From Balanoglossus misakiensis (lineage: Eukaryota; Hemichordata), in the NCBI GenBank assembly GCA_040954595.2, contig CM082584.2:13206001-13270000 (forward strand): 64,000 nucleotides of DNA, read 5' to 3'. This document shows, one piece after another, positions 34,002 through 46,471 of the stretch. How positions within the stretch are numbered: the first letter of the stretch is position 1; each line of letters opens with the position of its first letter. The notes under the pieces are model-generated. The model was not told the DNA's origin. It did not search any database and worked only from the letters and a program-made list of their open reading frames with translations. The position numbers and the translations under genes were made by a program.

Positions 34002-37000
34002 ATGAATGTTAGAACACTACAGAGTCGACCCCGATCTAAAACATGGGGAAGCACTGATGCTCAGAGCGAAGGTACAGTTGTTGACGACGTACCCCCATCG
34101 CCATCATCGCCTTTATGTAAACTTCCCGGTAATTCACTAGCTTCTTGGCTTGCTGCTTGTGCATGATTCCCCCAAATAGGTCCATGCTAACATGTATCAT
34201 TACCACCGTTGCACCATGTTTTGCTTAGCTCTGTAGTTAGACCACTGTTGTTGTTTTCCGGTCGTGTTTACTATGTTTACGCAACATACATCACAGTTCA
34301 TTTCAGCTTCGGACGTATTGTTCTATGTTCATATATATCGACAATGGCCGGATGTGAGTGAACACAATGAATGTAAATGTACTTATGGAATCAAAGGGGG
34401 ATATGAAAGATAGACTAGTGCGTTTTTCACTTGTCAAGTTTATTTTGTGTGGAGAAAGATACCATATTGCCACTGTTGGGATCATGTTTGAAAGTGGCAT
34501 GGATGGGAAAACGCCTCCGTTGCGCAGACAGCTCGTGCATCATGGCCTGACCGGCTTGGATGACGTACTTGGCATGGTCAATTGTTTACCTGTCACGTGG
34601 TTTCCATATAGTGTCCTTGTTTTCATTGCAAGGTTGCTTTCTCTTGGGGAATAGTAGGATTTGAGGTCGTGGGGTGGACATACAGATCGCAGAATACAAG
34701 AGAATACTTCTGATCTGAATTTCCACCAGGGGGAGTTCACCAGGGAAAGTTAGACCACTCTTGATGGAGAAGCTAGAACAAGAAGTTAACTGCAGGCAGT
34801 TGGAGACAGTATAACAGATCTCATGGTTAACTGGAGCACCACAACCATGTCCCTGGAAAGCGTGATGACACATTTTGTCGCTTTTGATGAAGGTTAACTG
34901 ATTTTAAATTTTAAATCCGTAGCAAATCATTCTTGAAAGGCAAAGGGAAAGCTAAATCTGTTTGACAGAACACCCAGTACACTTATAGTATTACCGGTAG
35001 TGTAGCTTTCCCATTTGACCATGGAGGTAGTCCTCCTTCCTATTACCCCATTCATCAAGTAGAAGGGAAGAAGGGTTTACCCTTCCAGCATAGGGTTGCT
35101 TATTATTTTCCTGAGACTTGTCAACAAACTCTTAATTGTTTCTCGTTTCATTTCCATTTTATTGAGTTTTTGAGGACAATGTATGACTTCACTGAAGTCC
35201 AGACAGTGATTCAAAATGGTTTCCCAAGGTCAGCTACAAAAGACTTGACTATAAAGTTCAAATCTGAACAATAAACATATTGCCCATCTTGGTTATTATT
35301 ACCATGTGTGAAATACATGTGTAATTTTAATGTAAATTTTTCCAAGCATCTCCTACTGTTGTGTAAATCACTTGTGTCACCCTTTCTTGGCTTTCTGAAA
35401 ATGGCGGGATCACTATTAGATTGTTGGCTAAGACACAGTCATTCACACCTTTGAAAAATTCCAGCATGGTTATTGTGTTGTTGCAAGCATCTGTTTACTG
35501 TCTTTTGTATGTATTTGTGTTTGGTACCACCATATGCATAGGAGTCCCCTTCTTGTTTCTGTAGTGTACAGTACACCACAGTCCCTGACTGAGTACAACA
35601 TGGGCACACGACCACATGCTACTCTGTCTTCCATATGCAAGGAGCAGCAGCAAAATGCGTCTACCAAAGGTTATCATCGTCCATTTGCAGATATCACCAC
35701 TCACAAGAATGTTTTGATCATGATAACTTAAGGAAATGTCTACTTGAGTTTATTCTAATGAACATAACATTGATTGAGAACCTTCTGCATTGTTTGTATT
35801 CCACAGAGTTTGAAGATGAAGACTTGGACCCACCACAAAGTTATGGCAGTTTCAGTCGCCGGACGACAAGAAGGGAAGATTCTTTGCTGTCGGGATCTTC
35901 CATTAACTCACAGACCTCAGTGGAGGACAGGGTCAGGAGGAAACTCAAGTTTTTCTTCATGAATCCTTGTGACAAATACAGAGCGAAGGGAAGGAAGCCA
36001 TGGAAATTGATGTTACAGCTTTTTAAGATTGGACTTGTCACCCTGCAGGTAAGAGGTTGTGGTGGTGGTGGTGTTTCAGTAGAGGGCACATTCCATTTCA
36101 GAACTGACTGTACATGTACATATCTACTCCCGTATGTCAGTGAACAATATGGCCGCATACTGTATTGACACAATTCTTCAGAAAGGCTGGCAAAATCCAC
36201 TAACACTGTCCGAGGTATCTCTTTCTTCTATTCCAGCTGGTTCTGTTTGGGTACCACCAATTCTCTGTGATCAACTTCCAACAGCAGAACACGGAATCCT
36301 TTGAACATTTATTCCTTAAAAACTGGGATTCCAGTCTGGATAGCAACACCTACCCCAAGAGTGCTGGTTCCTTTGCTGTCTATGAAATCAGTGATTTCTA
36401 CAGTCATTTAAATTTTACAATGACTCGGGTGAGTATGCCAATTATTTTCATGGTTTTCTCAGACTCTGCCTTGCTCAGCAGGCTTGGAGTTATATTATTT
36501 TATTGGAATGGCTGCGGTCAAGTTATAATGTAAGATTCTATACATTTACACCATGTATACTTTTACTTCTTACAGTATGTAAACATAGAGGATATAGCCA
36601 TTGGACATTATCACCACACAGGCAACCTTTCCAGTGAATACTTACCACCCATGAAAGTATGCATCGTTGAATACAAAGCTCTGAGGTTAGAAGGTCAAAA
36701 TTATACATTCAACCAAGATGAAAAGACAAGTAAGTATGAAGATATAATTTCAGTTATGGATGATCTTTGTGATTTGACCTTGTATCTGTCTGTGTGTGTG
36801 TTTCTTGCATGCAGAAGATTACCAATGTAAGCTTAATAGGGCTACCAAGTACCAAGCAGGATAATCTATTGTTTATTGATGCAGACAGATCTTTGTAGTA
36901 TTGGTGCCTTGTTGCAATTTACAGGTCTTCCTTGTCAACAGAATTTGGTGTATATGCAAGGTCACATGATCATTCTTTCATGCACACAATAAATTACTGG

Positions 37001-39629
37001 TCGTTGGTATTTCAGCATGTGTAAACTTCACTGTTCAGAGGAACATCAGTATGGCAGCCTTGAACGAGACCATTCTGAATTTCTTCCCTGCAAATAATCT
37101 CACCATAACATGGAGAAAGTAAGTGTGTTCAAGACAACATTTTCATTGCTGTTCTTTTCTCTAGATGTGTTAACTGTTGTGACAGAATGATAAAGCAAGC
37201 AAAAACTGTCAAAAAAACCCCAAAGCCATGCATTTACTGCAGTCAAGAAACAAGTGACAGTCTAGATCATGAAGATAAAATATGCATACAGCAATTTCTA
37301 ATACATGTATTATTTAAACCTAATAACCAATCTAATAAATTCTCTATCAACTCTTTTACAGATTTGTATCTTTAACGGTGTCATTTGATATGAAAGCATT
37401 TCACATAGCCAATCCGCCTGATGTCTATATTTTCCAGTTCACAGTAAGTACTCTTGAAGGAAGAGGGGCATTGACATTTGATCTTTTGGTGCTGGTAAAC
37501 AAAAAGATTTTGAACAGAAAAGGGAAGAAAAGTGTTGAATAGTAATACAAATCTTGTAATCTCATTTTTTCCACAATCTGCCAGATTTCCTACATCAATA
37601 CAGGTCACACGGGTAAAGTGACAATAGGCCTTGATGGTACGGCAAGACTTGATGGTGCCAGTGCTGGAAATTATCATTCCAACAAAGGTATGTCCAGGCA
37701 GATTCATTTTTAATGTACAAGAATCATGTGATGTGATTGGTCAACTTTCCCCATTGGCCTCGCTTTGAGTTCAAATTCATGATGGCTGTGTAAGGGCGCT
37801 AGGCTTATGAAAAGGGTCTTTACATTCTCCTTGTATTATATTTCACAGGTGAACAGCTGAAATGGGCAGCTTTGATTATCTTTGATGCGGTCATCATTGT
37901 GATTTGTCTGATCTCTCTGATCCTCTGTGCTCGGTCACTCATCAAGGCACGACTTCTGAAGAAAGTGAGTCTGTATTGTCAATTCCATCCATAAGTACCC
38001 AGTTTCTGTTTTTCACTTGGCCATTTTCACTTTAGGCAAAACTTAACATTCCAAAAGTAAAATCCCAATGTTTATTCCTTTTTTCCTTCCAGATGACGGT
38101 GAAATTTTTCAGGAATTATTACAACAAAGAGCTGTCATCCCATGATAAACTGAAATTTGTAAATTTCTGGTATGTGACCATCGTTATTAGTGATTTCCTC
38201 GTCATATTAGGTTCAATATGGAAAATTCAACTAGAAAACAAGGTAAGCCTTAATTTACTTTTAATATATTTTTAAACAGACAAATATTTACTATTGAGCA
38301 TTTCTTTGAAGGGTTTTTATAAAGCCCTTAGTAGTGACAACCAATTGACCAACTGACCGATTTTTTTTCTGTACAGATTGCAGACAACTATGATGTGTGT
38401 AGTATTCTGCTTGGCACTGGATCTCTTCTGGTGTGGTTCGGTGTTATTCATTACTTGGGATTCTTTCCCAAATACAATGTAAGTATTCAGGTCCCCACCT
38501 CTATTCCCCACCAACGAACTCATATGCAAAGGAACATGATCCTTTGATCATGGGTCCACTGCTTTCGTCTGTTGACCCTGACATAATGATGCGAATATGT
38601 TTCTGGCAATCATAGTGTCCCCATTTTAATCTAATTGTTTTCTTTTCAAACAGATTTTAATTGTGACCATGAAAGTTGCTGCACCGAATGTTCTTCGATT
38701 CATGGTTTGTGTCATCGTCTTGTTCCTTGGCTATGCATTTTGTGGATGGATTGTACTTGGGCCGTATCATCCAAAGGTTAGTCTCTCGTGTTGATTAAAC
38801 TTTGAACTCCTTAAGACTCCAACAGCTTCTGTTAATATATTGCATCACATATAAACAGTAGAATTTGTATTTTAAAAAACCTCACATTACCGGGATAATC
38901 TTCTGGTTTCTTTTGATGTTTCAGTTTCAAGATCTGAACACAGCGTCTGAATGTATGTTTTCTCTGGTGAATGGTGATGACATGTTTGCCACGTTTGCCG
39001 AGATGTCCATGAAGAGTTACACCGTTTGGATTTACAGTCGTATTTACCTCTACACATTCATCAGCTTGTTCATCTATGTTGTTCTGAGTCTCTTCATCTC
39101 TGTGATTATGGATACCTATGAAACTGTCAAGGTCAGTTGAAAATGAATTTGTAGCTAGTTTCATTGCAATTATTTACCAGATGTGTAAAAAGTATGATCT
39201 ACTTCTGATGACCACATCATTGGCAGAGAATTCTGTAAAAAAGTTCAAAAATATTAATTTAATATCTGGCTGTACAAAAAGTGTAACCTTTGACAAAATG
39301 GCTGCTTCTTGTTTATTTGAAGGAATACCAAAGGCACGGTCGGCATGGTAACAAAGGTGACCTGGACAGGTTTATATCCGAATGTTCCGATGCACCAGAG
39401 TCTGGCAATTATCGTCTGGATGATGACAGCAAATGGTGGTTCTGTTGTTGTCCCACGTAAGTTCTCGTATTTAACTTCTTCATATCATCAACCTGACCAC
39501 GTCGTGTTCAGCTTTTTTTCTGGTTATAAAAATAACTGTCTTTCCTGCGTCTTTTCTTACGAATTTTCCTTTCATTTTTATTTTTGCAGGGGTGCACCAT
39601 ATGGGGAGTATGAACCATTGATTGATTGA
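34002..39629 (+). CDS. Mucolipin (TRPML) endolysosomal cation channel
   Basis: Fourteen exons (34002-34071, 35807-36048, 36237-36428, 36576-36729, 37016-37118, 37362-37443, 37585-37687, 37849-37964, 38093-38242, 38377-38478, 38654-38776, 38925-39131, 39323-39456, 39590-39629) give 605 aa. The cytosolic [24 protein letters not shown] matches the TRPML polybasic region that binds PI(3,5)P2. TM1 is followed by the large luminal domain. Further helices include [16 protein letters not shown] and [14 protein letters not shown], and the pore filter reads [12 protein letters not shown], as in TRPML1-3. The C-terminus has a CCC cluster, matching the palmitoylation region, and ends EYEPLID, which fits an acidic dileucine-type lysosomal sorting signal (E-x-x-x-L-I). 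It is one invertebrate mucolipin equivalent to MCOLN1-3; vertebrate paralogue assignment is not justified. Confidence 0.95.
34072..35806 (+). other. Mucolipin intron 1
   Basis: A 1.7-kb intron linking the start-codon exon (ending phase 1) to the exon encoding [10 protein letters not shown]. Open frames on both strands around 34358-34873 have no recognisable domain and no splice logic; I see no gene here. Confidence 0.45.
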
Positions 39630-40838
39630 TTGATCCATCAAAATTGATTGATTGGTAATCTTAGTGGCACAGTAACGCTCCTCCATGTGTCAGCCCAAAA
39701 ACCTATCACAAAGTGAATTCACTGGAGTTGGCAATGTGAAGACATTTTCTGCATGCTTTGTGTGGTATCAGTGTCACGAAATCAGTTCTTTTTTTAAAAC
39801 TTTTTCAAGAACTTGAACATTCAATGCAAATACAGCTTCAGTGTATAGAAATTCCAGAAAACTATTTACAATGTAAATTTGAGTGTTTTTTTTACTAGAG
39901 ATTTTTGTATTTGTGCAATTTGTCATGCACTTTGACTGTGTTTGTCAATTTTATGACAGAAATGTAAGAAGTTTCTTATTTGTGCGTCTTAGGCTGAGCA
40001 AGTCGTATACATGACCTTTGACCTGTGGCTGCTATGGCAACTCATGTGTGTTTCCTCTCACTTATTTTTGGTGAATTTTTTCTTGATGTTTTGGGAGCTA
40101 CTGGAGGAAATATTAACAATTTTGCAAGTCTTTCATTTTAATGTCATTGTCTATTTTGGATGTAATTTTGGTAGTCTTGTGATACTATTACATGTATATG
40201 TAGTTGTCAAGTCTTTAGATTTTTGTTTTCAAATGTAGTTTATTTACTTCAGGGAGCTGAGCAAAAAATATGTGTTACCACACTTGTGAAAAATTGTCAA
40301 AGTAGAACCTATTTAAACTTGTTTCTGGGTATTTACCCCTTTTTAGCTCAGTAGAATTTTAACCAGAACAAGTTTAGACTTTTATTCAGTACCACTGTGA
40401 AATTGTATAACTTTAGCAGTATATTGACGCTGTGTCGAACCACGAAGATGTGTTCAATTGTGTGATCATAGTTTCAAGGCTGAGAAGTCTTCCATCAAAT
40501 GGAAATGTTACTGAAGCTGCTTGTTTTCATATTTCCATTTGACATTGAACCACATGTGACTGAAATATGGTATCCCAGTTGAAATAATGTTTCATCATTT
40601 GTTCAATGGAAGAATGTGTTGAGTTGATTTTCACTGACAAAGATGTACCTCAGGTAGCAAGAATTTGAGAAGATTTTCAAATTTGGATGCAAAATTTACA
40701 GTGGTACTCTTGAATCATGGATTTTATCATAGAAAGTGACCGTGGTTGCTTTTATTTTGGCTGAGAGGCTGGACAGTGTTGAATAATCTGTGAAGTCAAG
40801 GGGTGTTCTAGGGTCAATTGCCCATGAAATGTTTCTGC

Positions 40839-40844
40839 AATAAA
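40839..40844 (+). terminator. Poly(A) signal AATAAA, probable end of the mucolipin transcript
   Basis: AATAAA lies 1.2 kb past the mucolipin stop codon, in otherwise non-coding T-rich sequence. Region 39630-40860 then reads as a long 3' untranslated region. The remainder to 41515 is intergenic and holds no supported feature. Confidence 0.5.
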
Positions 40845-41515
40845 GATAATTCTAATTTCAGTTTCAGTGAATGCATTGTATCTTACTTCTTGGGGGATTG
40901 ACATCAAGTAAGGGTTTTTAGAGGTAGTGGATGTATGACCTCTCTGACACTAAAGACTGAAAGATATTTCATAAAATGCCCTCAAATATTTGATTTGGAC
41001 ATGTAGTCAGAGGGACACTTGTACTGAAATATAACTCAACAACTATCAGATTTAATAATGTGATTTAGTATGTCCAGATTGTCGTCAGCACTTGTCTTCG
41101 GGTTGTGCGCAGTGCATTGTGGATCCGGTAGATGGACCAACGCCAGCATAAAATCTAATTAGCTTATTGTTTGTTTCACCATATAAAATTTCAAAGTCTC
41201 CGGTACATGGTACAGATAACCACGGTGGAGTGTGACCATGAGATAACCCCAGGTCAGTCACGTGAATAGTTTAAGGGACACGTACTACATTCGCAGAAAC
41301 TATTTACAGAACACTCATACATTTTCCTTGTGGACTAAAAGATATCTCATGTCTCAACCCCAAGACGAAAGGACCAAACCCATGGATATGTGGTTATAAA
41401 TAATCCTGTGGACTTTGAAACAGATGCTTGCTTGGTAGACGTACGGTTATCAAATTCTTACGGAACTCTGATTTCGGTGACAGTGGTATCATCGTTGTTA
41501 TGTTTTGTTGCTGCT

Positions 41516-43214
41516 ATGTTACTATCGGCTGCACGGTTATCATCTGAAGCAATTGTCTGCCTTATTTTGCTGTCCCATCTCATGAAATCGGGTCAATGTA
41601 TCTGTAAGTAAACTTCACATGCTATTCAAACAACATATACAAATAGTCGGTCTAGCAGAAATGTTTTCACTATAACAAAGTTTGTCAAACTCTATGAATT
41701 TATACTATTCCGAATTTTTCTGATCTGGAAGACGTAGATTTTTTTTTATTTCTGGTGGTGACAATGTTCACGTGCTATACTTTTATTTTAAATGGTTCTT
41801 TTATTTTAAATGGTATGGTATTCGGCCGTTTTCCAGCAGTAAAAACAGCACCTATTTTTCTCAGGAGTGGGTTAAGATCAACAGGTGGTTAAAACCAAGA
41901 TTGGGATGACTGCGCAAAGCTGTGATTTAATAATCGTTGTCGTATGAGTCTCTGAGCTGATGTCAACGAAAAAAGATTAAACAAATACACATATTTATCT
42001 TCGAAAGATAACTGTGGTCAGTTATAGGTCGACTAATGTTAGTAACATAGGAATGCATGCCCGTCCCAACGCATGTGTAGAGTGACCTATGACCTGGGTC
42101 AAGCTCAGGTCAAGCTATCACCTGACATATATGTGACACCCTGATGCCAAATAAATGTTTCTCCAAATCCAATATAGATTATATGACAGACTTTTGCAAC
42201 CAAACAATCTCATCGCACGGTGACAGACTCCAGTCCCAAGAGGCTGAAACCTATGAGAGTAGCTTAGAATGTGTTGTAACTCTGCAAACCGAAAACGAGA
42301 AGGAATACATCTCCATCGATGTAAGTAAATCGTCTACGTAATAATATTGTATTGTAAACTCTGAGACCAATCGAAAACAGTTTTATCGATTTACGATTAC
42401 TAATACTTGGGACATTGAAAAGCTTACCGGTTCAGCCTGAAGTTTTTTGTGTTCTCTTCATTGTCATTAAATTGACCTCCTATCTTCCCCCTAGTACGAG
42501 TGGTATGAACTGGAAAAGGTGGAGACAACCTGTATCGATTACCTGATGATCTATGACGGCCTCAGTTTACATCCAAACGATATATTGCACTGGATATGTG
42601 GGCAGGAAGACGACCCATCAACGTCCACCATGTTTTCCACCGGAAATATTCTGACGCTGAGATTCTTTACAAATACCTTCATCAATGGAAGAGGATTCTC
42701 ACTGATATTTACAACAATAAAACGTAAGTTTTATCCTTTATTATTGATTCAAATGCTATTTCGTTGTGAGATCTGTCTTGCTAGAATACAAATCGATGTG
42801 ATACCTCATCTATCGTGATTTTCTGTCAAATATAGAGGGGGATTGCATCGGTGAAGGCGTCTATTATTGTGACAATAACAGATGTATTGATTCATCTGTG
42901 GTCTGTGATGGAATCAACAACTGTAGCGACGAGTCGGACGAGTGGTACTGCGATGAAGATCCGAGTAAGTTGATCTTTAGATGAAAGTCTTAGTGAAGAA
43001 ATTAGTTCAAGTTTTGTTTTAAGTTTGTTGTGTTCACAGACGGTTTTGACAGTGTTAACGTAAATCAGTGTCGTTGAAAGCGTTTTCACGTCAACCTTTA
43101 TTTCCAGATCTCGTTGGGTTGTACGTGTTTCTTGCGCTGGCTGGGGTTCTTGCTCTTGCGTTCGTGGCTCTTGGCATATTGCGTGTGACTACCCGGAATC
43201 GCCAATCTACATGA
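41516..43214 (+). CDS. Small CUB-LDLa type I membrane protein
   Basis: Five exons (41516-41603, 42178-42320, 42495-42723, 42836-42964, 43108-43214) give 231 aa. A signal peptide (MLLSAARLSSEAIVCLILLS) is followed by a two-exon CUB domain with four cysteines (DFC, LEC, TTC, WIC) and DYLMIYDGLS. The LDL-receptor class A module has six cysteines and the calcium-site motif CSDESDEWYC. The membrane helix is YVFLALAGVLALAFVALGIL, with an RVTTRNRQST tail. An in-frame upstream ATG at 41390 would add 42 residues; 41516 is preferred because it begins a normal signal peptide. Introns 1, 3 and 4 are phase 1, while the intron splitting the CUB is phase 0. AATAAA at 43261-43266 is the likely poly(A) signal. 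It is probably a surface binding or co-receptor protein; the ligand is unknown. Confidence 0.84.
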
Positions 43215-44384
43215 TCCAAGTGGTTCTGAAGAAAGTAATTGCTACGTCATCGTCTCCAAGAATAAATGCTTTCTCCTGAAGAATTGATTAAGAACACGTC
43301 AAGTATGTGATGCTGTCGTAGTTCAATTTAATTAAGATCTATTTGAATGTGACATTTGAAATAACTGCACATATGCACATAAATGGCGCAAAGCTCTGGT
43401 ATAAACAGCTGGTACGAAAATCGAACGTGTACGAATAAGAAGGGGAGAGAGAAGGAAAAATACTGGCTAGATATAAAACGGCGATACCAATTGCAACTGT
43501 TTATAGATGTCCAGAAGCAAAGCTTCTTTACAAATACCTTCATCAATGGAAGAGGATTCTCACTGATATTTACAACAATAAAACGTAAGTTTTATCCTTT
43601 ATTATTGATTCAAATGCTATTTCGTTGTGAGATCTGTCTTGCTAGAATACAAATCGATGTGATACCTCATCTATCGTGATTTTCTGTCAAATATAGAGGG
43701 GGATTGCATCGGTGAAGGCGTCTATTATTGTGACAATAACAGATGTATTGATTCATCTGTGGTCTGTGATGGAATCAACAACTGTAGCGACGAGTCGGAC
43801 GAGTGGTACTGCGATGAAGATCCGAGTAAGTTGATCTTTAGATGAAAGTCTTAGTGAAGAAATTAGTTCAAGTTTTGTTTTAAGTTTGTTGTGTTCACAG
43901 ACGGTTTTGACAGTGTTAACGTAAATCAGTGTCGTTGAAAGCGTTTTCACGTCAACCTTTATTTCCAGATCTCGTTGGGTTGTACGTGTTTCTTGCGCTG
44001 GCTGGGGTTCTTGCTCTTGCGTTCGTGGCTCTTGGCATATTGCGTGTGACTACCCGGAATCGCCAATCTACATGATCCAAGTGGTTCTGAAGAAAGTAAT
44101 TGCTACGTCATCGTCTCCAAGAATAAATGCTTTCTCCTGAAGAATTGATTAAGAACACGTCAAGTATGTGATGCTGTCGTAGTTCAATTTAATTAAGATC
44201 TATTTGAATGTGACATTTGAAATAACTGCACATATGCACATAAATGGCGCAAAGCTCTGGTATAAACAGCTGGTACGAAAATCGAACGTGTACGAATAAG
44301 AAGGGGAGAGAGAAGGAAAAATACTGGCTAGATATAAAACGGCGATACCAATTGCAACTGTTTATAGATGTCCAGAAGCAAAGC
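42663..44384. repeat. 861-bp tandem duplication, two apparently identical copies
   Basis: Copy 1 is 42663-43523 and copy 2 is 43524-44384; all stretches I compared are identical. The unit starts in the middle of the third CUB-LDLa exon and runs past the stop codon and poly(A) signal. Only a two-base TT is shared at the breakpoints (gagaTTCTTT, aagcTTCTTT, aagcTTGCTC). Identity that includes introns and flanking sequence means either a very recent duplication or an assembly artefact from two haplotypes. Confidence 0.92.
43524..44075 (+). pseudogene. Duplicated 3' exons of the CUB-LDLa gene
   Basis: The second copy holds a CUB fragment (43524-43584, without its splice acceptor), the LDLa exon (43697-43825) and the membrane exon (43969-44075), with intact acceptors for the last two. 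It has no start codon or signal peptide of its own, so it cannot be an independent gene. The LDLa exon is phase 1-1, so splicing from the copy 1 LDLa exon into copy 2 would give a two-LDLa isoform in frame. That use would have to bypass the stop and poly(A) signal of copy 1. Confidence 0.65.
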
Positions 44385-44584
44385 TTGCTCTCTGTAACAC
44401 GAACATGACTCTAACACAATCCGTCCGCATACTGTAGGTCTTATGCATTGTCGTTGTTCGTTGAGCTCTGGTTGACCAAATCTTTGTAAACTGGTTCCTG
44501 GACGATGATGGTTTGCCTGTTTGATAGAAAGACAGAAATAAGCAATATGGCGTCTTCACTCACAGCATTTGTACACAATTGGCT

Positions 44585-44587
<3 letters not shown>

Positions 44588-44675
<88 letters not shown>
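44588..44675. repeat. (GAT)n microsatellite, about 29 units
   Basis: An uninterrupted GAT/ATC run of about 88 bases. It lies just past the stop codon of the minus-strand C-type lectin gene, so it falls in that gene's 3' untranslated region. The long poly-Asp and poly-Ser open frames through it are artefacts of the repeat. Confidence 0.95.
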
Positions 44676-44700
44676 ACTATAAATACGACTATAGAGTTAC

Positions 44701-46471
44701 TTACATTTTCCTCCATACTATAGTGTAGAATATGACCACCATCCCGATCAGTATCAATAAATTCACCAGTGATAAGGCAAGTACAACTACTACAACTCTT
44801 TCGGCAGTTTCTGCAAATAGAAGAGAATTATGATCAGTCTTCTAGTAAATAACTCAATAATGATTACAGAAGCCGGAAGATCTGCGCTCAAAACTTCCTT
44901 TGTACATGATCCCATGGCTTATATAAAAATGGTTCACTCATTACCTATTACTTTGGCTTTTTCTACCATGTCGACGTCTGTTTGTACTACAGCGTTTGGG
45001 GTTTCATGGTTATAAGACGCTGCGGCCTGGGTCGACGTCACATCGGCGATTTTATACTTCTTTTTCTTTGTCCGGTTGTCTGTCAGTTAACAACAAAAAT
45101 CACCATGACAACCGGTAAACTCACTGCTCAAACATAGTGAAATACAAAAACACGTCCGGTCAAGGAAATATAATGATTGCATGGCCTATAAGGCAAATCT
45201 TGGGATGACGATTGTCACGGTTTCACAATTGAACACAGTTTTATAAAAGGGAGACCATGGTTGTACTTTAATTTTGAACTGTACACCACCGTTTACCTTC
45301 TGTGTATTGGCATATGTATCCTTTCATAGAATCACACAGGTCATCTTTCCAACGGAAGTTGTTGTCCTGTCTGTCGGGAAAACAGAGGTATATCATGAAA
45401 ATGATAATTGTGTCTAACTGTTCAGTATAAAAAGTGTATCTTGATGTGATAATTAAAATGGTCTTACGAAAGTTCGGCACAGTGTTGGTTGCCTCCACAT
45501 CGACGACTCCCCTCACCGTTGTTCGGCTGTCCTTTCGCCCAGTTGAAGTATCTCAAGAATTCCCCATCTTCGGTGCGCCAGTGTCCTTCCTCCCCGATGT
45601 CTTGGGCACTGAACCAAAAGTCGATGTGATTCAGTTGATGGCGCTCTTTTATGAGGAACACAAGATGAGTCTGCGTAATGTTGTCCGTGATTTTAGCCAA
45701 CGTTCCCCCTTTTTCGTTGCAGATATCTCGAGCATTGTACCAAGTCTCACAGCCAGCAAATATGTCATATCGAACCCATTTGTCTCCTGTAAAAACATAA
45801 CGTAATATCAAAGCTTTACCACAAATATTAATAATGCATTCCATGATTCCAGGATGGGAAAGGCGTGTCATCTCCTCCTGAAGTACATTTGTAGAAACAT
45901 TTCAAATACAGAGATCCCAAAGTCGAAAATGGATCGTAGCGCATACTCGTCTCGGGTACAATAACCTCGCCACTGCATTTGCAAAGGTCAAATAATGGTA
46001 AGCAGACACTGATCACTTCGGATTGTAAATGGAGTTATAATTAAATCGCGCCATTCCATTAAAAATGTCTGTGCTATTAGAAGATAAAATCAATTGAGTG
46101 TAGAAATTGATACAAAAATCCTCTTAAAAGTATTTTGAACACATTTTAAATAATATAATAGTTTTTTAATCAGGTTGCGTTCAACCCTATAGCAACTGTT
46201 CACCATCGAGAGTAATACTAGCCTCTGGTAAAAGACGCGAAGAATTTCCAATTATGTGTACAACATCCAGTCTTTCTATTTCGGGTATGTCTTATCCCTT
46301 CATACGATGGCTTCCCAGTTATACGTCTTGGTGTATACGGTCAGATACAAGTAGATTTGTTTCTTCTTTTTCCCTTTTTATATACTAGACAGCTAATAAG
46401 GTATGTGATTGGGCCTTACCTGTTACTAAGGCGACGGCGATCAAAAGCAAAAAAGCTGAAAGTTTCGCCAT
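44701..46471 (-). CDS. Type I membrane C-type lectin
   Basis: Five exons (46420-46471, 45468-45786, 45297-45370, 44945-45079, 44701-44810) give 229 aa. The signal peptide is MAKLSAFLLLIAVALVT. The C-type lectin domain has GCETWYNARDIC, HIDFWFSAQD, EGHWRTEDG, FNWAKGQPNN, HCAELSQDNNFRWKDDLC and GYICQ. QPN in the loop and the downstream FRWKDD look like calcium and sugar ligands (EPN/QPD position and WND position), so glycan binding is plausible. A Lys-rich then Thr/Ala-rich stalk follows. The membrane helix is VVVVVLALSLVNLLILIGMVVIFYTIV in two parts, with a three-residue-scale tail (WRKM) and no signalling motif. It is convergent with the CUB-LDLa gene. It is a likely pattern-recognition or adhesion lectin; a partner chain would be needed for signalling. 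Confidence 0.87.

Noticed and set aside
34358-34873. Overlapping open frames on both strands in mucolipin intron 1
   Set aside because: No domain, no conserved motif, and splicing of mucolipin runs straight across them.
35635-36168. Long plus-strand frame extending before and after mucolipin exon 2
   Set aside because: Only 35807-36048 matches the family and has splice sites; the rest is read-through into introns.
41390-41515. Upstream ATG for the CUB-LDLa protein
   Set aside because: It would bury the signal peptide 42 residues into the protein. The downstream ATG gives a standard signal sequence, though the longer form cannot be fully excluded.
41780-41815. Short direct repeat of about 17 bp (TTTTATTTTAAATGG)
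   Set aside because: A low-complexity AT-rich slippage product with no further structure.
44441-44723. Open frames coding long poly-Asp (plus) or poly-Ser (minus) through the GAT repeat
   Set aside because: They come only from the microsatellite, which lies after the stop codon of the C-type lectin gene.
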